Origin: Polytrichum commune
Lineage: Eukaryota > Streptophyta > Polytrichopsida > Polytrichales > Polytrichaceae
DNA: 64,000 bases
Reading direction: 5' to 3'
Assembly (NCBI GenBank): GCA_950295325.1
Contig: OX485809.1
Span: 27,094,001-27,158,000 of the forward strand
Made by a program: the position numbers and the translations under genes. The notes beneath the pieces were generated by a model that saw nothing but the letters and a program-made list of their open reading frames with translations, did no database searches and was not told the origin of the DNA. This document shows positions 47,646-57,701 of this stretch, in pieces (within the stretch, counting starts at the first letter, position 1; every line of letters begins with the position of its first letter).

Positions 47646-49076
47646 ATTATAAAAATAGACCTCTTTAAAATAGATCAGCAACTTTGATTTGCACGTAAAT
47701 AGTGAAATTTTACATTTTTTTATAGTAACAATTATTGGGCTATGAAAAAGTCATCAAACATTGTCGTGGATGGATGAGTTCATCCATCAACCAAATTAAA
47801 GCCCAACATTCTCTTTACTTTTACATCCTCAACATTTGAAATTACTTTTACATTCTCAACATTTGAAATTACTTTTACATTCTCAACATTCGAAATTACT
47901 TTTACCAAAAAAGTATATATGGGCTTCATGACACTTACTTATAACCGGGGTATATGACTCCCCTGGAATCGATTACGATATATTTACGGTATATATCATA
48001 GGTCCACACTTATCCATGTGATCTTTTATACCAATATAAGTTTATCGCTATCAAATGAAGAATTGTCCAGTAGGTCAAATATTCATTTTTTGTAAGGGGA
48101 TTCTAGCTCTTCTCCCTAATTTACTTTATAAGGCATGAACTTGACGAGGGATTCGTGGTGTCTATGTAAACTCATCCATTATGAAATTGACATCAAATTA
48201 CACATCAAAGTCCCTAAATTAATCTTATGGAGTCTAGTTGGAATAAATCGACCCTCAACCTTAACGGGGACCTTTTTTAAACTAAATCCCCTTCATCCAC
48301 ATTGGATCACTTGACATTATACGGACATAATAGTGGTCAATTATTTCTTAATATAATACCTATTCACCCTTTGAGATTGTATTTGGTACCTTCTTAATAT
48401 TCAAGTGTTTTGTTAACAAATGAAACCCATCCTTCAGGTCGGTGTTCATTGAGTCTGCTTTGCACTTCTAGGACGAGTTTTCATTTAGGAGCGAAAAGAA
48501 CTATTGATGTTGAAATGGTCCCTTGGTACCACCTTTTCTAAGTATGTAAGGTAGATGGGCTTAAGTGGCTCCCTTCTTTAATCGGACCCCTAGATATGAT
48601 TGATAATTGGTTCGGTGAGGATCATCAAAAAGAAAATATCATAAAGAAATATGTTTAGAAAAGATTGGAATACGTCTTCAAAATTCAAAGAACTACTCTA
48701 CATTGAACAATGAACACAATTGGGAGAACCCGCGTATTTAGTTAAGAAATCAACAAATGTTATGCATTTCTCATGACTATAATTAAATCAAATGAAAGTA
48801 ATGCTTGGTGTTTGCTCGGCTTTGAAAATAGGAAACTTTAGCTCACTATGTGTGAGCTCCCATATATAATTGTGTACACTCAATGACCAAGAAGATACAT
48901 ATTGTGCACAATGGTCATATCATACAATCATATGCCACGATTTATCAAACACGTTCATGAATGTTGTAAAAGAAGATTCATACAAAGTGGATTGGGTTCA
49001 TGATGTTTCATAATATTCCTTCAAGTTGCTTCACGGCTTCGGTTAGAGTATTTTCACGCCTTCTAGTCATGGGCTG

Positions 49077-49295
49077 ATGACTGTCATGTCTTATATGACT
49101 GACATGTGTTATATGACCCCCGTGTGTTCTATGACAACCAGTCATATGACTACCCTGTGTCATATGACTGTCATGTCTTATATGACTGACATGTGTTATA
49201 TGACCCCCGTGTGTTCTATGACAGCCAGTCATATGACTACCCTGTGTCATATGACTGTCATGTCTTATATGACTCCCCTGTGTTATATGACTGCC
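49077..49295. repeat. 87-bp tandem repeat built of TGACT motifs
   Basis: Unit 1 is 49077-49163, unit 2 is 49164-49250 and a partial third follows. Each contains several TATGACTG or CATATGACT motifs and related TATGACCCC. It lies about 130 bases upstream of the first plus-strand exon, so it may be part of a transposase-responsive promoter. Confidence 0.9.
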
Positions 49296-49428
49296 TCGAT
49301 ATATTTGACTTCCCTTAGACCGTATTAAGCCACATAGATAGGTGACTGCGTGCATACGAGCACTTCCTCCTTGTAAGGTATTCCCATATCACAAATTGAC
49401 CCAGCGCGTATGCCGTGCACACCACAGG

Positions 49429-50327
49429 ATGGCAGGAGGGGAGGTCGAAAGCTTGAAGCATCTACAGTTATGGCAAGAAGAAGAGGTCCAAACAGATGCA
49501 ATGCGGCTATCCAAGTACCCATGCCCCTGCATGGAGTGTGCAGGAGGGAAAGTCCTCGATCGAGCCACAATTCGAAAGCATCTTCGCAGCAAAAAAAGGG
49601 ACCCCGTGTTTACAGCCTCTATCTTGGTGAGTCATTCCATGAAACGACTTGTGAATGAGCGTTAGCGGGTGGTCCTGCTTTGAGCGAGTTTTCATCTTTG
49701 TGTACATGAATTTTGTAGGCCCGATGGAGACCCATTGTAAAAGCTGCTTGCAAGACATCCCTGAGAAAGTTTCTAGGAGGACACGAAATGCCTTCACAGT
49801 CAATGCCAAACACTGCGTCTGCAAGAGTACGAGCCTTGCAGTCATGGGGGTCAAACGTGTATGACGGACAGTGGTGTGACGGGCCCATCCCAAAACTTAT
49901 AAAGTTTTCATACTGGAATAGAGAATGGGAAGTAAGGGTGTCCAACTTCCCATTCATGGGTTGGGGTCTCTTTGCACTTCAACCCGCCAAAGAGGGAGAG
50001 GAACTGCTTCCATTCGTAGGACCACAATACACCAAGGGAGAATACAGTGCCTTGAAGAAGGCACATCCTCGAGTGAAGTCATATGCGATGCAAGTTGAGC
50101 CGGACTTGTACATCGATGGAGATGTAATGAAAGGGAATGTCGCAGGCTTCATAAATAGTTCCATAGGACGCAAAGAAATAGGAAATGTGGTGTGGGAATT
50201 TCGCATGTTGCCAAAACCCTGGAACAAACAGGAATGGGGGTATGTAATCACCATGGCCACAAAGGACATTATGGTCGGAGAAGAGTTGTATGCACATTAC
50301 TCTTTGAACCCGCACACCACATTGTAG
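49429..50327 (+). CDS. SET-domain protein with transposase-associated zinc motif
   Basis: Two exons, 49429-49626 and 49719-50327. The donor is ATCTTG|GTGAGT and the acceptor TTTTGTAG|GCCCGA, both phase 0; 268 aa. Residues 29-52 (YPCPCMECAGGKVLDRATIR, then KHL) match the CPC..C...HL pattern of the transposase-associated domain at the N-terminus of plant TNP2 proteins. Residues about 140-262 are a SET domain: FMGWGLFALQPAKEGEELLP, then YIDGDVMKGNVAGFINSS, then VITMATKDIMVGEELYAHYS. SET domains transfer methyl groups from SAM to lysines, often of histones. The usual FINHS is FINSS here (His replaced), the Asn is kept, and the GEEL-x-x-x-Y end is intact, so activity is plausible but unproven. No pre-SET or post-SET cysteines are visible. 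It lies just upstream of the transposase exons on the same strand. Confidence 0.78.
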
Positions 50328-50855
50328 GCTGACACCCATTAGTCCACATTCGGAATGACTAAAGTGTGCCATGTGTTCACTAACATGACTACACGAAGTC
50401 ATATTTTGTTTTGACAAAATTTTGTATACATGTCCAGACCACAGTATACATATGTACGTGGAACATGACCAATTTTTTACATCCAATGCTTGTATTTGTA
50501 TGGTGCATGAAATTTCTTTTACCTAACACACTCTTGTCTTCATAATCGATGAACATCCCCCCCCCCACGCATGTTACAAGTTCATGTTATATTCGGCGTT
50601 TCATGATTGCCCCTCGTAGATACATTGTTCATTTTATGACAGAATCATGTAACACAGAAGTCACAAATTTATGACTCATCCATGTGATACAATGTTACTT
50701 GTGATTGCTCCTTGTCGTTTTTATACATTTGTATATAATATGTGCACGTTATATACAGTCCGTGTTCTATGATCGTCATTGTTATGAGTCCTTGTCGTAT
50801 GTTTCTGCCAAAGCGAAAATATATAACATGCGAACAAATTTATCACTATCTGCAG

Positions 50856-53800
50856 GACGAGTACAGCCCGATTGACTTGTTCTCCCATGCACCCCGGATT
50901 GGGCAAAGAAGCCAGACATACCCTAACACAAACGATGGACAAGAAGGAGAAGTTGAGGTTCTACGTATGGTGGCAGAGTGCTTTGGCAAGTACGATGACC
51001 TCAAATTTGATGGACATGAAACCGAAGCCACCATACATGAGGGACTCGGGGATGCATTGGTTGAAGACGATGAAGGGGAGGATGGTTTCACAACGAAGGA
51101 CAGTGAAGGTAGCGAGGGGGAAAGGGAAGAAACGAATGACCCCATGGAAACAAGAGGGAGTACGATGAACAGTGAGGACCCCACTGGGGTAGACCACCAG
51201 AAGCTCTTATGCGAAGCTGGAACTCCACTGTATGAGGGAAGCCCCTCGAACCGTCTCACATCGACACTCTTGATACTATTGTGTTGCACCATATTCGCTG
51301 TACCAAACAACTTTGTGGATGAGTTGTTGAAGTTGTTGAAGGAGACAATTTTACCCAAGGACAACACAATACCGAAATCATTTAACGAGGCGAAAGGCTT
51401 GTTGATGAAGTTGGGGTTGTCCTACAACTCAATACATGCGTGTAGAGATGGATGTTGTTTGTTTCGGAAAGAATTGGAGAATGCAACGGAGTGCCCAACA
51501 TGCCACAAATCGCGCTTTGTAGAGAACTCCGGTACAATTCCAGTCAAAGTTTTGAGACATTTTCCCTTGATTCCTCGTTTGCGAAGGATGTACAGCTGCA
51601 CACGGATCGCGGGCCTAATGAAGTGGCATGTAGGTGGGAAAAGTAAGGACAAGGTGATGAGGTCCGTGGTGGACTCGAAGGCTTGGGACCACGTAAATAA
51701 TAGGTGGCCATGGTTTGCGGAAGATGAACGGAACGTTAGGCTTGGCCTTGCACTGGATGGCGTAAATCCATTTAGGAACCAAAGTCTCAGCCACTCTACT
51801 TGGCCCGTGGTCATGCTAAACTACAATCTCCCCCCTTGGTTAGTGACCAAAAACTTCTTCATGATGCTTGCGCTAATCATACCAGGAAAAGAGAGTGTAA
51901 GGGACAGGAACGTGGATGTGTACATGGCACCGTTGATTGAGGAGCTCCAAGAGCTTTGGAAAGGGATCGATTGCTTGGACGGATCGCAAGGAAACCCCAA
52001 AGAGAAAACATTTAAGCTACATGGCATGCTTTTGTGGACGGTGAATGACTTCCCGGCGTACGGTTTGATTTCGGGGCAAGTAACAAAAGGACATAGGGCT
52101 TGCCCCGTGTGTGGCCCCAACGTGGCAACACGGCGTTCCAAAGCGCTGAAAAAAAATGTTTACCTTGGGCATAGACGACAACTGCCAATGACCCACCAAT
52201 GGAGACGACAAAGGTCCAATTTTTGACGGGCAGCCGGAGATGAGACCACCGCCAAGAAGGATGAGTGGTCGAGAGCAATTGCGATATGCGAACAAGCGAG
52301 AAGAGTGGACGAAAAAACACTACAGAAACCAAACTGGGCAGACGACAGACCCCGTACACGAACATGGAGTGAAGAGGAGGACATGTCTATATGACCTTCC
52401 ATACTGGAAAATACGTGTTTCTTATTATGAGAATTAAGGGAGTGGACGTAGTCACATGATTGCATATAGTAATATTGTTTATGAGTATTATGTGAGTGGA
52501 CGTAGTCATGTACAGTCACATGATTGCACGTAGTGATATTGTAATTCGCTCCGGAGCATTTCTCACTAGGTCGAGTCATTGTGCAGGATTTTCTAATTCG
52601 ACATACGTTGGATGTTATGCACTGTGAGAAAAACATCGCTGAGAATGTGATGAAAACCATATTTGGAGAGAAGGATACACTTGGAGTTCGTCTGGACATG
52701 AAGGAGGCGGATATACGCCCGCATCTTTGGCCCGTAGCAGGAACAAAATCCGGTAGCGTGATTCTACCTCGATCCTCGTACGTTATGACGAAAGAAGAGC
52801 GTGAAGTCTTTGTGGAGCAAGTTTGTGCACTGCGAACCCCCACTCACTATGTGGGACAGTTGAAGAAGCGCGTAAACGTGGATGGGCAAATTAAAGGCCT
52901 GAAATCCCACGAGTACCATGTCCTCATGCAGCAAGTGTTGGCACTATGTGTGCGCTGCACAATGGAAAAGGAAGTGCGGACATCAATAATAATGTTGAGC
53001 CGTGTATTCAGGAGGGTGTGTGCTAAGTCCATTGATCCTGCAACAATACAGGAGATGAGGTGTGAAGCGGCCATAGCACTATGCATGTTGGAAAAAGAAT
53101 TCCCGCCATCATTTTTTGACATCATGAGCCATTTGGTCCTGCATCTCGTGGAGGAAATGGAAATTTGTGGACCCGTACATACACGTTGGATGTACCCTAT
53201 TGAGAGGTACCTGAAGACTCTAAAAGGGTATGTCCGAAACCGTACTCGCCCAGAGGGTTGCATGGCTGAAGGCTACGCCATAGTAGAGGCATTGGGATTC
53301 TGTACGGAGTATATGCAAGAATATACAGTCACCACTCGAAGAGTGTGGGATAACAAAGAAGACCCATCAATGTATGATGAGATCCTCGAAGGTGGCGGGC
53401 GGGCGCGTCATCTCCCATCCGACCTTCGACAATGGATACATGAGTTCGTGGTGAACAATGCGGCACCACTGGAGGAGTGGAGGAGGTGAGTTCACATTTT
53501 AGTGGAAGAACCTTAAATGCACCACCTCTCTTAGAACAACAGTGCAGACCATACGAACTATAACAAAACACATCTTTTGTGACCAAAAAATATGACTGCA
53601 GTCAATCATATTTTGGGATTTATGACTGAGTACAATCACAAAATGTAGTCGTAAAATATGCATTTCGTTGTAGTTATCACGACACAGTACGACTACTGTT
53701 GTATGCAAATATGACTACCCTTAGTGATTTTAGCAAGTCACGGGTAATGCTGTGTTGGGTTGTATCCAAAATGCAGGAAACACGAGGATGACATGTCACG

Positions 53801-54656
53801 GCGGGAATGTGAGAGGCACGAATACATGCGCAAGAAGCGGAAGGCGCGGGTAATGTACCCAGCGGAGCTGCGCGACGAGGATTTCCACATTTGGTTTCCA
53901 AAAGCAGTGATGCGCACCATAGAAGAAGGCACGGAGGAGGTACACGAAGACGTTAGGGCCTTGATGTTACCTCCATCGAATGCAGCGAAGTCGTATCGAT
54001 CCATGTATGCGTTTGGAAACCACATCCGTGTCCGAAGCGCACAGGCGCAATTGACAACGATGGACTCTGGGGTGGCCGCAACATTTCGACAAGTATGTCG
54101 CTCGGGCCTGAAGGACACAAATCCAAAGGCAGCGGAGTTGGAGTATGTGGGTTGGGTGGAGGAAATCCTATCTGTGGACTATGGATTCTTCGAGGTGGTG
54201 GTCCTCTATTGCAATTGGGTCGTTGCAAACATTAAGGGAGATGGGGCGACGATGAAGCGCGACGACTATGGTTTCACCAGTGTAAACTTTGACAGATTGA
54301 TCCCGTTCTCAGCACAATCATTTGCATTTCCTCTCCACATCGAACAAGTTTTTTTTGCACCTGATGTAGCGAAGTGTGGATGGGAAGTTGTTTTGCGCAA
54401 GGAACCGAGAGGGGTTCGGGTATTCTCCAAACAACAAGGAACGGATGAAGTACAGTGCATAGCACTAGGTAGGACTTCTGATTTTCCCGGATTACAAGTG
54501 ACGGCGTTTCAGGACGATATTGTACCGAAAACACCCATATTGGGCGATGCAGTGGAAGTAGGGCCAGGAGTGGTTGCCAAGGCACTAGAATGTCTAGAGG
54601 GACCGGATGACGCATCGGTAGATGACTCCGAGCACAGCGTATCGGACGGTGATTGA
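50856..54656 (+). pseudogene. CACTA TNP2-type transposase, one frameshift
   Basis: Exons are 50856-52416, 52587-53485 and 53777-54656. The first acceptor (ATCTGCAG|GACGAG) is in phase with the 49429-49626 exon, which would supply the usual N-terminal transposase-associated motif. After an acidic linker comes the Transposase_21 region (LLKLLKETILPKDNTIPKSF, GLSYNSIHACRDGCCLFRKE, ECPTCHKSRF, MLLWTVNDFPAYGLISG, KGHRACPVCG). The next exon has LIRHTLDVMHCEKNIAENV and a DUF4218 region (FFDIMSHLVLHLVEEM, RWMYPIERYLKTLKGYV). The last has a DUF4216 region (DYGFTSVNFDRLI, EQVFFAPDV). The frame breaks in a run of five T at 52220-52224 and continues one base over. It is otherwise open to a stop at 54656. 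The donor at 52416 is weak (GTTTCT). About 1,180 codons overall. It would bind the inverted repeats and cut the element out. The break may be real or a homopolymer sequencing error. Confidence 0.9.
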
Positions 54657-55282
54657 CTTCCCGTCCGTGCAAGAAGTTGTATAAATGAAACTTAGGTTTT
54701 TTATATATTTAATTTCAATTATATACATGTTCAATTAGTCTCTTGGCAATAGTAAAAATCAAATTTCCTCCCCAATTTCCCCCTATACTCCCTAAAACAT
54801 CAATCAATTAATTATTCAATAAATAAACATGGGACATTCCCAATTCTCATTGCCGTTCATACTATAACACACAAAGTACTTAATTTTGACCAATATCTGT
54901 CATTATTAAATAAATACTCCACACCATAATACTAGATAATGAGTCACGGGGCAAAAACACAAGAGGCCCATCTAGGGCAGCCTGAATTATCAAGGGCTGC
55001 CCAAAAGAAAGAAAAAAATGGTCCTAGTCAGAATGTGACTGAAGAATATGACTCGCAGAAAAATGTGACTGCCACACATGACTGGGCGTCCACCATAGAC
55101 GTTCCCCGTCGTTCCCTATAAAGGCACTCGTCGTTCCCATACGCCGTATATAGTACATTTGCTGAATACGACACAAAAATATGACTGCGAGTCATATTTT
55201 TGAATTTCATACCCGACAAAGGTCGAGGCCTGCCAAAATGTGACTGCATGTAGTCACCAGTCATCCCCAGTCACATTTCCCT
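54657..55282. promoter_or_regulatory. Right sub-terminal repeat region
   Basis: AT-rich, then from about 55,030 a cluster of AATGTGACT, AATATGACT and complementary AGTCATATT / AGTCACATT motifs up to the inverted repeat, mirroring the left end. Probable transposase-binding sites. Confidence 0.7.
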
Positions 55283-55311
55283 AGTCACAAAATACCCAAT
55301 CTGTTGTAGTG
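55283..55311 (-). repeat. CACTA right terminal inverted repeat
   Basis: Ends CTGTTGTAGTG; exact reverse complement of 39613-39641 over 29 bases. It is followed directly by satellite sequence (TAAGTGCTAACTC). Confidence 0.97.
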
Positions 55312-55376
55312 TAAGTGCTAACTCAAACATTCAAATCAATGCGACATCTGGTCCATTACCCTTGAAAGGCCTAGCC
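55312..55376 (+). repeat. Partial satellite monomer between CACTA end and solo LTR
   Basis: 65 bases that match the 75-bp satellite unit downstream, from TAAGTGCTAACTC to GGCCTAGCC. They show that the solo LTR at 55377 was inserted into the satellite array. Confidence 0.93.
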
Positions 55377-56353
55377 TATCGCGCACCTCTCCATGAGGAG
55401 TGCCCGAAACACCATGGGCACAAGGGGGACCCCGGAGTGACACCCGGGACTTGTGGCGCCGTTGGTGAGAGGGCCCAAGTGATCCTAGTCTGGGTGAGGG
55501 CCCCGGGCGTTGGGAACGCCTCCCACCCACGAAGATTAGGAGGCACAAGGGTAAGGCCATGAGTTATGCGTAGCTCATGGCGAGGTGATTCTAGAAAGCT
55601 CAAGAACACCTCAATCGGAGGTGTGAGCTAGGAGTTATGGCCATTTGAGTGGGGCGCTGTCCCGGGACAGCGCCCTGGTACAGCAGTGCCTGGGAGTGAT
55701 TCCCGGGACTGCCAAGGTTCAAACAGGCATAACTTCCTCAAGACTTGCTCAAATGGAGCAAGTGAGGAGTCCATCGGCATCTACGTGAAGCGTAGATAAA
55801 CATGGAGTGGTTGGTTGTTATGAATAGACATCATACAAGGAAGTTATGATGGTCTGAAGCTGCTGGGGGGGTTCTAGGCCCAGCAGCTAAAGGAAAATGT
55901 CCACTTGGCCCCAACTCTTGGTAGAGAGACAAGAGGTTGGTTGACGGTGGGGTAGGGGCCCCGCGTGAAGTCCTAGAGGCTTATATGGGTGAGGTGGTGT
56001 GGCCTCACCCACCCGAGGCCGAACGGCATGGCCTCCATGGGCATTGGCCCAATGTGAAGCCATAGTTGCCTAGTATGACTCGGGTTGTTGGAGTGTTGCT
56101 CCGGCAACGCGATGATCAACATAAGATGGGACTTCCATGGATGGAAATCCACATCTAGGAATGGGTTACCGATTAAGGGGTGAGTCCCGAAAGCAAAGTA
56201 GGAGGGTTGGTTCCCCTCCTATGAACTATACGGTCCGGGGTAAGAGGAGCTAACCATTAGCATGGCGGAATGTGAAGGGTTAGCGACTCGTAACCTTTGC
56301 TAGAATCGAAAATTGGCAAGATTGTCAAGGGGGGGCTAGCAAGCGTTGCGACA
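55377..56353 (-). mobile_element. Solo LTR (977 bp) inside the satellite
   Basis: Reverse-complement copy of the 37863-38835 solo LTR with scattered differences. On the minus strand it begins TGTCGCAACG; its far end has one changed base (TATCGCGC on the plus strand). It is flanked by the 5-bp direct repeat TAGCC (55372-55376 and 56354-56358). Removing it with one TAGCC restores a continuous satellite unit. Confidence 0.88.
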
Positions 56354-57701
56354 TAGCCTCTCCGAATCTAAGTGCTAACTCAAACACTCAAATCAATGCG
56401 AAATGTGGTCCAAGACCCTTGAGTGCCTAGCCTCTCCGAATCTAAGTGCTAACTCAAGCATACACAACAAAGTCAAAATCTGGTCCATTACCCTTGAAAG
56501 GCCTAGCCTCTCGGAATCTAAGTGGTAACTCAAGGATACACAACAAAGTCAAAATCTAGTCCATTACCCTTGAAAGGCCTAGCCTCTCGGAAACTAAGTG
56601 CTAACTCAAACATTCAAATCAATGCGAAATCTGGTCCAAGACCCTTGAGTGCCTAGCCTCTCGGAATCTAAGTGCTAACTCAAACATTCAAATCAATGTG
56701 AAATCTGGTCCATTACCCTTGAAAGGCCTAGCCTCTCGGAATCTAAGTGCTAACTCAAGGATACACAACAAAGTCAAAATCTGGTCCATTACCCTTGAAA
56801 GGCCTAGCCTCTCGGAATCTAAGTGCTAACTCAAACATTCAAATCAATTTGAAATCTGGTCCAAGACCCTTGAGTGCCTAGCCTCTCGGAATCTAAGTGC
56901 TAACTCAAACATTCAAATCAATGCGAAATCTGGTCCATTACCCTTGAAAGGCCTAGCCTCTCGGAATCTAAGTGGTAACTCAAGGATACACAACAAAGTC
57001 AAAATCTAGTCCATTACCCTTGAAAGGCCTAGCCTCTCGGAATCTAAGTGCTAACTCAAACATTCAAATCAATTTGAAATCTGGTCCAAGACCCTTGAGT
57101 GCCTAGCGTCTCGGAATCTAAGTGCTAACTCAAACATTCAAATCAATGCGAAATCTGGTCCATTACCCTTGAAAGGCCTAGCCTCTCGGAATCTAAGTGC
57201 TAACTCAAGGATACACAACAAAGTGAAAATCTGGTCCATTACCCTTGAAAGGCCAAGCCTCTAGGAATCTAAATGCTAACTCAAGCATACACAACAAAGT
57301 CAAAATCTGGTCCATTACCCTTGAAAGGCCTAGCCTCTCGGAATCTAAGTGCTAACTCAAACATTCAAATCAATGCGAAATCTGGTCCAGTAACCTTGAG
57401 TGCCTAGCACTTCGGAATCTAAGTCCTAACTCAAACATTCAAATCAATGCGAAATCTGGTCCATTACCCTTGAAAGGCCTAGCCTCTCAGAATCTAAGTG
57501 CTAACTCAAACATTCAAATCAATTTGAAATCTGGTCCATTACCCTTGAGTGCCTAGCACTTCGGAATCTAAGTGCTAACTCAAACATTCAAATCAATGCG
57601 AAATCTGGTCCATTACCCTTGAAAGGCCTAGCCTCTCGGAATCTAAGTGCTAATTCAAGGATACACAACAAAGTCAAAATCAAGTCCATTACCCTTGAAA
57701 G

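Larger units (their letters stand above)
46203..49428. other. Non-coding centre of the CACTA element between divergent genes
   Basis: It separates the minus-strand TnpA-like gene from the plus-strand SET/transposase genes, so it should contain both promoters. It includes a CCACCACCC microsatellite (about 46957-46999), the GA-rich tract described separately, an AT-rich stretch (47.65-48.9 kb) with no recognised feature, and an 87-bp repeat next to the SET gene. No TATA box was fixed. Confidence 0.6.
39613..55311 (+). mobile_element. CACTA (En/Spm) DNA transposon, 15.7 kb, with cargo domains
   Basis: Both ends carry CACTACAACAGATTGGG... as perfect 29-bp inverted repeats. Inside are a plus-strand TNP2-type transposase with DUF4218 and DUF4216 regions, a plus-strand SET-domain gene, and a divergent minus-strand TnpA-like gene ending in an FCP1-like fold. 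Motifs ATATGACT and AATGTGACT (either strand) are scattered through non-coding parts. They are densest near both ends and in an intronic array, as expected for sub-terminal transposase-binding repeats. The 3-bp flanks differ (CGG on the left, TAA on the right). So no target-site duplication is seen. Confidence 0.92.

Noticed and set aside
47193-47681. Long open frames on both strands rich in Arg/Gly/Glu or Pro/Ser/Leu
   Set aside because: Product of the GA simple repeat.
49008-49355. Open frames on both strands over the 87-bp repeat
   Set aside because: Caused by the repeated TGACT motif; no family resemblance.
37863-56353. An 18.5-kb element with 1-kb terminal inverted repeats
   Set aside because: Each arm has TG...CA ends and its own, different 5-bp duplication, so they are two independent solo LTRs rather than ends of one element.
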